Positions 17,544-25,110 of a stretch of 64,000 nt of DNA are shown here, in pieces. The first letter of the stretch is position 1. Each line of letters opens with the position of its first letter. A program made the position numbers and the translations under genes. This DNA is from Streptomyces jeddahensis (lineage in GTDB: Bacteria; Actinomycetota; Actinomycetes; Streptomycetales; Streptomycetaceae): positions 1-64,000 of the forward strand of contig NZ_LOHS01000050.1 in NCBI RefSeq assembly GCF_001642995.1. Reading direction: 5' to 3'. The notes under the pieces were generated by a model. That model saw only the letters and a list, made by a program, of their open reading frames with translations, was not told the DNA's origin and did not search any database.

Positions 17544-17578
17544 GCGGAACACATTCGGCACACACGAGGACGGGAAAC
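17544..17578 (+). repeat. Diverged 35-bp direct repeat, copy B
   Basis: Partner of 13233-13267 (30/35 identical). Lies between the two-component cluster and a hypothetical gene; with copy A it brackets the ATPase pseudogene, the orphan operator and the two-component cluster. Confidence 0.5.
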
Positions 17579-17610
17579 TCTGACCGCCGGTACGGCGTGG
17601 CATTGCCGCT

Positions 17611-18318
17611 CTACCGCTCGGCGGTGCCGTCCTCACCGTCAATCTCGTAGATCCGCCCTTGAAGCCGTTCACCGGCCCAGTCCAGCCCGACGCCCAGGTC
17701 AAACCAGTGCCGATCCTTGCGGACCTCGGGCGGTGAGAGGTTCACCGCCGCCCAGGAGAACACCCCCAGCAAGATGGAACGCCCGTGCGTTGTGCGCACG
17801 GACAACGCAAACGGCGCGGCGAGTGCCGCCCGAGTGACCAACATGAGCTGTTCGTCCTCAGAATGTCGACGCCCACCCGTGAGAAACCGGGGCGTTTCAA
17901 GGATCTTGACCCACTCGACCACTGCGTCTGCCACCTGGGCGCGCAAGGAATCTTCGATGCCCTTCCGGACGGCGGTCGCGGGATCATCGCCGAGCCAGCC
18001 AAGCCAGTGATCAGGATCAGTGAGCTTGCTGAAGTCGTCCTGTGGCACTCCGTGACGGGGATTCTCCTGGTACTCACCTGTCAGTTTCCCGCTGCTATCC
18101 ACCAACCACGCGCCGCGGATTGCCTCGGGAGGTACGTAGCCGTTCGGGTCGTCGATATACGTCGGGTCGATCTCGGCGACGCTGCCACCGGGATTCTCAG
18201 CAGCCGCAGCCAGTAGCGCCGGCTCGTTCGGTATGCCCTTACGTCGGTTTCGCGAGCCAAAACGCCCCACGTTCCCACCCCCACCGTTGCCCGCCCAGTT
18301 GACCGCATTGTGCCGCAC
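17611..18318 (-). CDS. Hypothetical protein, 235 aa
   Basis: Starts GTG at 18318 and reads MRHNAVNWAGNGGGGNVGRF. It has a Gly-rich basic N-terminus, a middle with PEAIRGAWLVDSSGKLTGEY and DDFSKLTDPDHWLGWLGDDP, and a C-terminal half with hydrophobic helices. No signal peptide and no family recognised. The DPDHWLGWLGDDP acidic/aromatic segment suggests a globular soluble domain. It sits beside a toxin-antitoxin pair on the other strand, so it may be accessory. Start choice is uncertain because no clear ribosome site is seen. Confidence 0.6.
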   Translation of the reverse strand: MRHNAVNWAGNGGGGNVGRFGSRNRRKGIPNEPALLAAAAENPGGSVAEIDPTYIDDPNGYVPPEAIRGAWLVDSSGKLTGEYQENPRHGVPQDDFSKLTDPDHWLGWLGDDPATAVRKGIEDSLRAQVADAVVEWVKILETPRFLTGGRRHSEDEQLMLVTRAALAAPFALSVRTTHGRSILLGVFSWAAVNLSPPEVRKDRHWFDLGVGLDWAGERLQGRIYEIDGEDGTAER

Positions 18319-18380
18319 CGGTCAGGGCCGCATGAGGCGGGTGTGGGTGACGGCGACGGGTGGGTGGGGAATCTCAGAAG

Positions 18381-18410
18381 AGTATGCCACGCCACACAGC
18401 GTGGCATACT
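18381..18410. promoter_or_regulatory. Toxin-antitoxin operator/promoter palindrome
   Basis: Perfect 12-bp arms (18381-18392 and 18399-18410) around CACACA; a third half-site-like AGTATGGCA overlaps the antitoxin start. CATACT at 18405-18410 sits at -12 to -7 from the ATG at 18417, and no Shine-Dalgarno exists, so a leaderless autoregulated transcript is likely. Confidence 0.65.
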
Positions 18411-18416
18411 TAAAGT

Positions 18417-18683
18417 ATGGCAACCCGGAAGATCACCATCACCGTGCCGGAAGAGCTGGTGGAATCGATCAAGGAGCGCGTCGACGCACGCGGGGTGTCC
18501 GGCTACATCGCGGCCGCCGCCGCTCATCAGGACGCCATGGACCGACTGCGCGAGTTGGCTGAACGCCTCGAAGAAGAGCATGGCGCCGTGACGGATGACG
18601 AGCAGCAAGCAGCGCTGGACCGCATCGCCGCCATTGACGGCTGGCATGACGAGAAGCGATCAGATTCGGACGAGGCCGCGTGA
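18417..18683 (+). CDS. Ribbon-helix-helix antitoxin (VapB-like)
   Basis: 88 aa. N-terminus ATRKITITVPEELVESIKER is an RHH beta strand plus helix that binds DNA as a dimer; the C-terminal half is acidic and probably disordered, the usual toxin-neutralising tail. Preceded by a perfect palindrome and apparently leaderless. Stop overlaps the toxin start by 4 nt (GTGA). Expected to repress the operon together with its toxin. Confidence 0.85.
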   Translation: MATRKITITVPEELVESIKERVDARGVSGYIAAAAAHQDAMDRLRELAERLEEEHGAVTDDEQQAALDRIAAIDGWHDEKRSDSDEAA

Positions 18684-19126
18684 GCCGTACCGCCCAAGCG
18701 AAGCTGCACCGGCCACGACAGCGCGTCTTCGTGTTCGACTCCGAGGCTCTCTCCAAGGCGGTTCAGGGCGATCGGGAGCTGACTGCGCTGATCAAGACGG
18801 CTCCGCGGCTCGACATCCCGATCGTCACCTCGGCGCTCACGACCTTGGAGGCATGGGACCCTCGCGAAACGTCGGGGCAGGCACTCTGGAACGGGACACT
18901 GTCCCGGATCCGCGTCGTGCACACGGACGACCAGGTGATCGCCATGGCGCGCGACATGCTGAAGGCAGCCGGCCTGCATGGGCATGAGTACGCCATCGAC
19001 GCCATCCTGGCAGCTCTGGCTGGGCGGGAAGCCGCGCGGGGAGCTCAGGCAACCGTCTTCACCTCCGACACCGACGACATGAATCAACTCCTCGCGGGGC
19101 ACTCCGTGCGAGTCGAGAAGGTCTGA
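18680..19126 (+). CDS. vapC: PIN-domain toxin (VapC-like ribonuclease)
   Basis: 148 aa. The acidic PIN residues are in order: Asp20 in VFVFDSEAL, Glu57 in LTTLEAWD, Asp107 in YAIDAILAALA and Asp130/Asp132 in VFTSDTDDMNQL. So the Mg-dependent RNase site looks complete. The first 15 residues are a basic extension. GTG start overlaps the antitoxin stop. RNA target (tRNA or rRNA in characterised VapCs) cannot be told from sequence. Confidence 0.85.
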   Translation: MSRTAQAKLHRPRQRVFVFDSEALSKAVQGDRELTALIKTAPRLDIPIVTSALTTLEAWDPRETSGQALWNGTLSRIRVVHTDDQVIAMARDMLKAAGLHGHEYAIDAILAALAGREAARGAQATVFTSDTDDMNQLLAGHSVRVEKV

Positions 19127-19162
19127 CGAGACGCGGCCGCACCTCACTCCGACCACTCGCTG

Positions 19163-19184
19163 GCTCCCCGTGCATCTGGGGAGC
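19163..19184. terminator. Hairpin between convergent genes
   Basis: Arms GCTCCCC (19163-19169) and GGGGAGC (19178-19184) with an 8-nt loop, between the toxin stop (19126) and the convergent hypothetical gene stop (19200). Probably bidirectional. Confidence 0.5.
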
Positions 19185-19199
19185 GCGCCGCGCGTCGGC

Positions 19200-19568
19200 C
19201 TAAATCCACACCCGTTGGAACTCCGCAGCCGTGGTGACCTCCAGCGGATCCTCTTCAGGAACGATCGGTTGGTCCGTCAGGAAGCCGTGCTCGTCCTCCA
19301 GGTGCTCCCAGCTATATCGGTAGAGCGCACCGCCAGAGGTGAGTTCCGCTTGCTTGACGACGATCAAGTCACCGCCGTCAGGCACAGCCTCGAAGTACCA
19401 CAAGCCGCCTTCCTCGTCGGCGTGGCGAAAGTGGTGCCGCTGGGTGGCGCCCTCATCGAGTGCTCGGAAGTACGCCACGGTCTCTGCTTTGATGCGCCCG
19501 AGGTCCACGTACGCATCGTGCCAGCAGGCACGCTCCAGCTGTACTCGCCTGACATCACCAGCTGACAT
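19200..19568 (-). CDS. Hypothetical protein, 122 aa
   Basis: Reads MSAGDVRRVQLERACWHDAY then VAYFRALDEGATQRHHFRHA and GGLWYFEAVPDGGDLIVVKQ, an alternating beta/charged pattern with many aromatic residues, typical of a small cytoplasmic beta-rich domain. No family assigned. ATG at 19568 taken; a TTG one codon upstream is possible. Ribosome site weak. Converges with the VapBC pair across a hairpin. Confidence 0.6.
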   Translation of the reverse strand: MSAGDVRRVQLERACWHDAYVDLGRIKAETVAYFRALDEGATQRHHFRHADEEGGLWYFEAVPDGGDLIVVKQAELTSGGALYRYSWEHLEDEHGFLTDQPIVPEEDPLEVTTAAEFQRVWI

Positions 19569-19702
19569 CAACAGCAGCCGACCACGGCGGTCGCAAGCGA
19601 ACCGAGGTGGCTACGTCTCCGCCAGGTTGGGGGGCGGTTCAGTCGCTGGGGTGACGGGTCCGGAGGCCGGCGTCGGGCCGGTCCGGGCCCGTCCGTGTTC
19701 GG

Positions 19703-19894
19703 TCAGGTGGTGACCTTTTCGTCCTCCAGCATGCCGCGGATCTGTTCGCGCAGTTCCGGGCTGTCGGTGTGGCCGTGGACGGAGACCGCGTGTGCCACGG
19801 CGGTCTTGAGGACCTCGTCCTCCTCACCCGAGATGGTGAGCGTGCAGTCCACCTCGCTCGGGAACTTGCGGCAGTCGGCAACTTTCCTGGTCAT
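19703..19894 (-). CDS. DUF1059 small protein
   Basis: 63 aa: VADCRKFPSEVDCTLTISGE then AVAHAVSVHGHTDSPELREQ, which is the DUF1059 pattern (conserved Cys residues, H-A-x-x-x-H-G). ATG at 19894 follows CAGGAGGTCGTC, a clear ribosome site; the frame is open further upstream through a repeat but that part is not family-like. Function unknown; members are small cytoplasmic proteins that recur near stress genes. Divergent from a methyltransferase. Confidence 0.85.
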   Translation of the reverse strand: MTRKVADCRKFPSEVDCTLTISGEEDEVLKTAVAHAVSVHGHTDSPELREQIRGMLEDEKVTT

Positions 19895-19965
19895 GACGAC
19901 CTCCTGTGCTCGCACCTCGGCCGCTCCCCCTCCATTCCAGAATAGTTCCGGGTCCGGCTTCGGGT

Positions 19966-19994
19966 CCGGGGCCGGGGCCGGGGCCGGGGCCGGG
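19966..19994 (+). repeat. CCGGGG hexanucleotide repeat
   Basis: Four perfect CCGGGG units (19966-19989) plus a partial one, followed by further G-runs to about 20030. In the divergent region between DUF1059 and methyltransferase genes; able to form a G-quadruplex on the plus strand. Confidence 0.7.
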
Positions 19995-20081
19995 CTGGGT
20001 CTGGGGCCGGGCTGGGGCTGGGACGGTTCGGCCGCGAAATCCAGCAGCGGCCGGGCGTCGTCCCCGTATAGCTTCGGCCGC

Positions 20082-20807
20082 ATGGCGGACGAGTGCTTCG
20101 GACATCCGCGGCTCGCCGCGATCTATGACCCGCTCGACCCTGATCGCAGCGATCTCGATGCGTACGTGCGCATGGCGGAGGAGTTCGGGGCGCGTCAGGT
20201 GCTGGACATCGGGTGCGGTACCGGTGTGCTCGCGCTCATGCTGGCTGATCGCGGGATCGAGGTCGTCGGTGTCGATCCCGCCCGGGCGTCCATCGACGTG
20301 GCCCGGGGCAAGCAGGGCAGCGAGCGGGTGCGCTGGATCTGCGGTGATGCGACAGCGCTGCCGCCGCTGCGGGTCGACCTCGCGACCATGACGGCGAACG
20401 TCGCCCAGGCCATCGTCGAACCGCAGGCGTGGCAGAAGACGCTGCGCGGGGCCTTCGAAGTACTGCGGCCCGGCGGACGTCTGGTGTTCGAGACCCGGGA
20501 TCCGGCGAGGCGCGCCTGGGAGGAGTGGAACCGTGAGGCTTCGCACCGCGTGACGGAGATCCCGGGCGTCGGGACGGTGGACAGCTGGGTCGAGGTGATC
20601 GAGGTGAGTGGGCCGCTGGTGACGTTCCGCTGGACCTACGTGTTCGCGGCGGACGGGCAGGTGCTGACCTCGGATTCGACGCTGCGTTTCCGCGAGCGGG
20701 ACGACATCGAGAGCGAGCTGCTCGCGCAGGGGTATGTCGTGGAGGACGTTCGCGATGCGCCCGACCGTCCGGGCCGGGAGTTCGTCTTCGTCTCACGGCG
20801 TCCATGA
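20082..20807 (+). CDS. Class I SAM-dependent methyltransferase
   Basis: 241 aa. Motif I VLDIGCGTGVLALMLADRG at about 41-59, acidic end of strand 2 in VVGVDPARASI, motif II region RWICGDATALPPL and post-motif FEVLRPGGRLVFETRDP. Substrate unknown. N-terminus FGHPRLAAIYDPLDPDRSDL is common in Streptomyces methyltransferases of this type. ATG at 20082; an upstream ATG-rich frame passes through the G-rich repeat and is unlikely to be coding. Converges with the aminotransferase gene. Confidence 0.88.
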   Translation: MADECFGHPRLAAIYDPLDPDRSDLDAYVRMAEEFGARQVLDIGCGTGVLALMLADRGIEVVGVDPARASIDVARGKQGSERVRWICGDATALPPLRVDLATMTANVAQAIVEPQAWQKTLRGAFEVLRPGGRLVFETRDPARRAWEEWNREASHRVTEIPGVGTVDSWVEVIEVSGPLVTFRWTYVFAADGQVLTSDSTLRFRERDDIESELLAQGYVVEDVRDAPDRPGREFVFVSRRP

Positions 20808-20866
20808 GCCGGCCAGGGCGGCTCAGGCTGAGTGCCGCGTCGGAAGTCGGAATATGGCGCAACGCA

Positions 20867-22135
20867 TCACTGGCCCAAGGGTGCCGGTGGTGGCGTGATG
20901 TCCGGGACGGGTGTCGGGGCCGGGGTCGGATTCGCGGTCGGAGTCGGAGTCGGAGACGGGGGGTGCGCGGCCGTCGCCGCCTCCTTCATCAGGGCGTTGG
21001 CGACCTTGCGTGCCAGGAGTGGATCGGCCGGAAGCACGTGCGAGGCGAACCAGCGGGCGGCCGACGGGTCAGGAGACGGCTCGACGAACTCCTCGCCCGC
21101 GTAGTCGTCGAGCGGAGGGTCGTAGACGTACCCGGCGACCACGCCGTGCCGCACCAGACGCTCTATGAGGGCGTCGCGGTCGTGGACCAGGAGCGGAACC
21201 CGGAAGAGGGCAAGCCGGCCGTCGCGCGCGGCCCGGTCGCGGAGGGCCGGGGAGGCCCAGGCGGTACCCGAGAGCAACGAGACACCGGCCCTGCGCCGCA
21301 CGAGGTCGCCGTCAAGCGCGGCCATCCGCAGCGCCAACGGCCCGTGGACCAGGGCCCCGTGGCGGGACCGGAAGCCGTGCAGGTCGACGCGGACCCACGG
21401 CTCGTACGCGGCCAGGCTCGGCGCCTCGCGCGCGGAGGCGGAGAGCCGCGGCGCGTGCAGGGGCATGCGGTAGTCGTCGCGCTCCAGCAGCCCGAGGCGC
21501 TGCATCGTCCGCCACACGGGACGCACCAGGTGGAGGGTGCGTACGGCTGAACGCGCCAGTGGCCGCAACGTCGTGGCCAGGTCGCCGTGGAGGCGGCGCG
21601 GCACCAGCAGATCGTCGCGCAGCAGTTCCAGCTCCCGCCGGGTGCGCGCGTCCTCGACGGCGAGGAAACCGCCGGCCATCGCCGCCACGTGCTTGGACAG
21701 GCTGAATGCCGCCGCCGTCCCGAACGTCCCGATCGGCTGCCCGTCCACGTGCGTGCCGATCGCGTGCGCCGCGTCCTCGATCAGCGGGATCCCCAACTGG
21801 TCGCAGCGACGCCGGAGTTCGACGACGCGGTCCGGCACCCCGTACAGGTTCGTGGTCAGGACGGCGTCCACGCTCCGCCAGGTCGACTCCGGTACGGCGG
21901 CCGGGTCGATGTTGCCGTCCCATACGGACACGGGGGCGAGGACCGGGCGCAGTCCCGCCGCGAGGACCACGAAGAGGATCACGTCGTCGTTCACCGGCGA
22001 CATCAGTACCCGTGCGCCCGGCCGGCACCAGCGCCGCAGCGCCAGGTACAGGGCCAGCCGCGCCGAGGGCATGTAGACGCATTCGCGTCCGAGTCGCCGT
22101 GTCATCATCGCGGCGAGCCGCGATCCGTACGGCAT
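20867..22135 (-). CDS. DegT/DnrJ/EryC1-type PLP aminotransferase
   Basis: 422 aa. PLP lysine Lys148 in AAAFSLSKHVAAMAGGF and the Asp that holds the pyridine nitrogen, Asp121 in PLIEDAAHAIG, are both present; LTTNLYGVPD precedes them. Such enzymes transaminate NDP-keto-sugars or related surface precursors. ATG at 22135 has AGAGG at good distance; a GTG two codons earlier is possible. The C-terminus carries an unusual Pro/Thr tail (PSPTPTPTANPTPAPTPVPD). Next genes in the same direction: CelD-like acyltransferase and deacetylase, suggesting cell-envelope glycan or peptidoglycan-related synthesis. Confidence 0.82.
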   Translation of the reverse strand: MPYGSRLAAMMTRRLGRECVYMPSARLALYLALRRWCRPGARVLMSPVNDDVILFVVLAAGLRPVLAPVSVWDGNIDPAAVPESTWRSVDAVLTTNLYGVPDRVVELRRRCDQLGIPLIEDAAHAIGTHVDGQPIGTFGTAAAFSLSKHVAAMAGGFLAVEDARTRRELELLRDDLLVPRRLHGDLATTLRPLARSAVRTLHLVRPVWRTMQRLGLLERDDYRMPLHAPRLSASAREAPSLAAYEPWVRVDLHGFRSRHGALVHGPLALRMAALDGDLVRRRAGVSLLSGTAWASPALRDRAARDGRLALFRVPLLVHDRDALIERLVRHGVVAGYVYDPPLDDYAGEEFVEPSPDPSAARWFASHVLPADPLLARKVANALMKEAATAAHPPSPTPTPTANPTPAPTPVPDITPPPAPLGQ

Positions 22136-22164
22136 CGTCACCTCTTCCGTCGAAGGGGTCGAAA

Positions 22165-22260
22165 GGTCAGAGGACCGGAGGGTCGGAGGACCGGAGAGTC
22201 GGAGGGTCAGAGGACCGGAGGACCGGAGGGTCGGAGGACCGGAGGACCGGAGGGTCGGAA
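22165..22260. repeat. Tandem array of GGACCGGAG / GGTCGGAG units
   Basis: About 96 bases of imperfect 8-9 bp units between the aminotransferase and the acyltransferase genes. GACC and GGTC blocks are complementary, so the RNA could fold into several alternative hairpins. A minisatellite-like spacer in the 5' leader of the aminotransferase gene. Confidence 0.7.
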
Positions 22261-22262
22261 GC

Positions 22263-23396
22263 TCAGCGTGCGTGGGGTCGCGCCCGGCCGGACTCCACCC
22301 GGCCCGACGTGCGCAGCGTGCCGACCGTCTTCAGCAGCCGGTCGGCCGGATCCCGCAGCGTGGGATGGGCCAGGACCGTGTTCCGCAGGCCGCGCACCGG
22401 TCGGCGCCACAGCCGGTGCGCCGCCGCGACCGGGTGGGGCCGGGTCGCGAATCCCTCGCCCACGCGCAGCTCGCGGGTCTTGAGCCAGTCCTTCCACTCC
22501 TTCTCGCCGCGTCCCAGATCCATGAGCCGCACGCCATCGCGGCCCGCGGCCTCGGCCATACGAAGGTGCATGATCAGCCCGGGCGAGTAGTAACGGAGCT
22601 CGGGGTCGTACGCGGTGAACCAGGCCGCGAACACCGTGCGCGATGTCGGTCCGAAGTGCGCGGCCACCGGCCGGTCACCGGCGTACAGCACGGACAGCAC
22701 GCCGGTGAAGTGCTCCTCGCGGACGCGGAACAGGTGGTCCACCAGGTCCACGATCCACGGCCGCGCGAACCGGTCCATCCGTCCCGTCCTGCGGTACTGG
22801 GCGGACTTCCACCGCATGAGCGTGTGCAGAACCCGCGGGTCGCGCTCGTCGTAGACGAACCGCATCTCCCCCAGGTCGCGCGCCAGGCGTCGCTCCTTCT
22901 TCAGCGTCGTCTTGGCCAGCCCCGGGTACGCGCCCCGCAGCCACTCCGCGTAGCTGCCGTGGCCGCCGCCGACCTTCAGGTCGATCACCGGTGAGGGGAA
23001 CGTCCCCGTGACGTATCTGCCGAAGGGCTTCTGCTCCTCGACGAGATGGTCGAACTCGAAGACGGACAGCCCGCAGGCCCGCAGCAGTTCCGAGATGTCC
23101 CAGGTGATCCCGGGGCGGCTCACGAGTCCCTGGCAGTCGGAGAGACCGAGGCCGATGGCCCGGCCGACGCCCAGGGCATTGCGCTCGTACGGGAAGAACC
23201 CCACGGGCTCTCCGCCCTCGTGCAGGACCGCCACCTGCGCCCCGCCTCGGTACCTGCCGATCCCTGCGGCGAACTCCGGCGCCAGGAACGGATTGGCGTT
23301 GGCGTTGGCGTGATCGGGCGACTCGTCCATCGCCCGGTGCCAGGCCCCGCGAAGGGACGTGCTCAGGTCCTCCGGTCTGTGGATCGTGATGTGCAT
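22263..23396 (-). CDS. GNAT-related acyltransferase (CelD/BcsL, FemAB-like)
   Basis: 377 aa. The pattern fits Acetyltransf_6/CelD proteins: FLAPEFAAGIGRYRGGAQVA in the first GNAT-like half and, in the second, SVLYAGDRPVAAHFGPTSRT, WFTAYDPELRYYSPGLIMHL and RLMDLGRGEKEWKDWLKTRE. Such enzymes add acyl or aminoacyl groups to surface glycans or peptidoglycan. Start ATG at 23396; the longer frame upstream runs through repeats and is not family-like. Its leader contains a strong 14-bp-arm hairpin and a 16-bp tandem repeat. Confidence 0.8.
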   Translation of the reverse strand: MHITIHRPEDLSTSLRGAWHRAMDESPDHANANANPFLAPEFAAGIGRYRGGAQVAVLHEGGEPVGFFPYERNALGVGRAIGLGLSDCQGLVSRPGITWDISELLRACGLSVFEFDHLVEEQKPFGRYVTGTFPSPVIDLKVGGGHGSYAEWLRGAYPGLAKTTLKKERRLARDLGEMRFVYDERDPRVLHTLMRWKSAQYRRTGRMDRFARPWIVDLVDHLFRVREEHFTGVLSVLYAGDRPVAAHFGPTSRTVFAAWFTAYDPELRYYSPGLIMHLRMAEAAGRDGVRLMDLGRGEKEWKDWLKTRELRVGEGFATRPHPVAAAHRLWRRPVRGLRNTVLAHPTLRDPADRLLKTVGTLRTSGRVESGRARPHAR

Positions 23397-23444
23397 GGGC
23401 GACCGCTCCCCCCGTTTCCCCCCGACGCGCTGTCCGCGTCCTTT

Positions 23445-23476
23445 CACCGCGTGGACGTCCCCACGTCCACGCGGTG
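23445..23476 (-). terminator. 14-bp perfect hairpin in leader of acyltransferase gene
   Basis: Arms 23445-23458 and 23463-23476 with CCCC loop. On the transcript read leftward it lies 128 bases after the deacetylase stop and about 50 bases before the acyltransferase ATG. Either terminates the deacetylase message or attenuates the next gene; no T-run. Confidence 0.5.
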
Positions 23477-23481
23477 TACGC

Positions 23482-23513
23482 ACTCGTGCCACGGTCGACT
23501 CGTGCCACGGTCG
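23482..23513. repeat. 16-bp exact tandem duplication
   Basis: ACTCGTGCCACGGTCG occurs twice head to tail (23482-23497 and 23498-23513), next to the hairpin at 23445-23476 and followed by a short ACGACCG duplication. Confidence 0.8.
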
Positions 23514-23603
23514 ACGACCGACGACCGAGACTCGAACCTTTCGGCAAGGGTCAAACGTCGCGAAGCAGCACGCACGCTGTCAAGGGTGCCTACCGCTTCG
23601 GGT

Positions 23604-24479
23604 TCAGAGGTAGTCGTCCAGTCGCGCCACTGTGAAACCCTGTTCCTGGATGCGCCTGAGCATGGTCAGTGTCATCTCGGTCAGCGTGGTTCCTCTGAGC
23701 TCTTCCGGTCCCCGGAAATGGGCGAGAATGATGTCGCCCGGGTGCAGCTTTCCGTCGCCCCGCTGATATCGCATGTTCGCGATCTGCATGGTTTCGCGCC
23801 ACAGAACGATGGCTTCGATACCGCACGTTTTTGCGGCCGCGCGCGTGTCCTCATTCCAGTTTCCGTACGGCGGGCGGAAGAGTCGCGGAGACGTTGCGTA
23901 TTCCTCGTTCAGTCTCCTTTGCTGACCACAGATCTCGTTCACCTGAGCCGGGTACGAGAGGGTGAGGAGATCGGGATGGGTCAGCGTGTGGTTCTGGATG
24001 CTGTTTCCGAGGGACTGCAGGGGCTTGAAATACGGGTAGCCGTTTCTGATGGCCGCGTCGGTGAGGAACATGGTGAAGGGGACGCGCAGCTCCCGCATCA
24101 TCCGGAGGAACTCGGGGTCCTTCTCGGCACCATCGTCGAAGGTGAGAAAGACGACCTTGTCCTTTACCGGGATGTCACGGATCACCGGGACAGAGCCGAG
24201 AGCCAGCTTCACCGGCTTGGCCTGTGGCGGGGTGGGCGGCGCAGGCAGCGGTTCGAGTCCCCACTTACGGAAGGCGACTGCCCTGTGATTCTGGCCGGGG
24301 CCGGGCAAGGGCTTTTCCGAATCGGGTGAATCGGGTACGGACGGTGCTGAGGCTTCCCGTGTCGCAGCCGTAGTCGTAGTCGTCCGCGCCTTCTTCGCCG
24401 GCTGGCTCGACTCGCACCCGGACATGAGCATGCACATGGTTCCCACGGCGAGGAGAAGTACCGCTGCTCTGGCGCGCAT
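23604..24479 (-). CDS. Polysaccharide deacetylase lipoprotein (NodB/CE4)
   Basis: 291 aa. Signal peptide with lipobox LMSGC (Cys22), then a Thr/Pro-rich stalk to about residue 90. The CE4 motifs are complete: TFDDG (Asp115, Asp116), H-x-x-x-H in NHTLTHPD (His164, His168), RPPYGNW at 202-208, and the HPGDIILAHF region near the C-terminus. So a zinc-dependent deacetylase anchored outside the membrane, acting on peptidoglycan or a surface polysaccharide. Same direction as acyltransferase and aminotransferase genes, but separated from them by a hairpin. Confidence 0.9.
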   Translation of the reverse strand: MRARAAVLLLAVGTMCMLMSGCESSQPAKKARTTTTTAATREASAPSVPDSPDSEKPLPGPGQNHRAVAFRKWGLEPLPAPPTPPQAKPVKLALGSVPVIRDIPVKDKVVFLTFDDGAEKDPEFLRMMRELRVPFTMFLTDAAIRNGYPYFKPLQSLGNSIQNHTLTHPDLLTLSYPAQVNEICGQQRRLNEEYATSPRLFRPPYGNWNEDTRAAAKTCGIEAIVLWRETMQIANMRYQRGDGKLHPGDIILAHFRGPEELRGTTLTEMTLTMLRRIQEQGFTVARLDDYL

Positions 24480-24518
24480 GAGCGGACCGTATCGATTTCT
24501 GGAACGATGCGTCTCCGC

Positions 24519-25028
24519 TCAGCGGTTCCGACGTGGATCACCATCCCTGAAGGAAGTATTTTCCCTCATAGCATTCCACCCGATGCATTCCCACCGATCC
24601 CCCGGCCGATCGACGGCGAACTCACACCACACGATCTTGCCGGGGTCCCTTTCCGCCACACCCCACTTGTCCGCCACGGACGAGACGAGCAGCAGGCCGC
24701 GCCCCGACTCGTCCCCGGGCGCCACGACCCTCGGGTACCCGTCGCCACTGTCGTGGACCTCGATCCGCAGCACCTCTCCGTACGGCAGCAGGCGCAGCTG
24801 AAAACCACGGCCGGGCGGGACGCCGTGCAGCAGCGCGTTAGTGGCCAGTTCGCTGACGCACAGCAGGATGTCGTCGTACGTCCCGCCACGCACGCCCCAG
24901 TCGGCCAGCGCCGCCCGCGTGAATTCCCTCGCCGCAGGCACGGATTGGCGTTCGCGCCGGTAGAAGCGCTCACGCGCCGGTGGATTCTCGCTGTTCATGG
25001 AGCGAGGGTGACGCTCCGTGGTCATCAT
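24519..25028 (-). CDS. HATPase-domain regulatory protein (anti-sigma-like)
   Basis: 169 aa. GHKL fold: RRERQSVPAAREFTRAALAD helix, N-box LCVSELATNALLHG, G1 box IEVHDSGDGYPR, G2 box SGRGLLLVSSVADKWGV. This is the RsbW/SpoIIAB-like single-domain ATPase so abundant in Streptomyces. It is divergent from an XRE-DUF5753/DUF397 pair, a recurrent trio thought to regulate development. Start at the first ATG (25028); an internal ATG at 24998 is equally possible because neither has a good ribosome site. Confidence 0.85.
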   Translation of the reverse strand: MMTTERHPRSMNSENPPARERFYRRERQSVPAAREFTRAALADWGVRGGTYDDILLCVSELATNALLHGVPPGRGFQLRLLPYGEVLRIEVHDSGDGYPRVVAPGDESGRGLLLVSSVADKWGVAERDPGKIVWCEFAVDRPGDRWECIGWNAMRENTSFRDGDPRRNR

Positions 25029-25043
25029 GGGGCAGTGAGCGAG

Positions 25044-25066
25044 CCCGTACGGATTTCTCGTACGGG
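25044..25066. promoter_or_regulatory. Palindrome in divergent HATPase/XRE promoter
   Basis: CCCGTACG (25044-25051) and CGTACGGG (25059-25066) around GATTTCT, between the starts at 25028 and 25111. Candidate operator for the XRE protein. Confidence 0.5.
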
Positions 25067-25110
25067 TTCACAGCGGTGAACGTACGTCCTGTGGTGGGGA
25101 GTTGGTCGTC

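Noticed and set aside
20867..24479. Complete polysaccharide biosynthetic cluster
   Set aside because: Only three relevant genes are seen, with no glycosyltransferase, polymerase or flippase between them.
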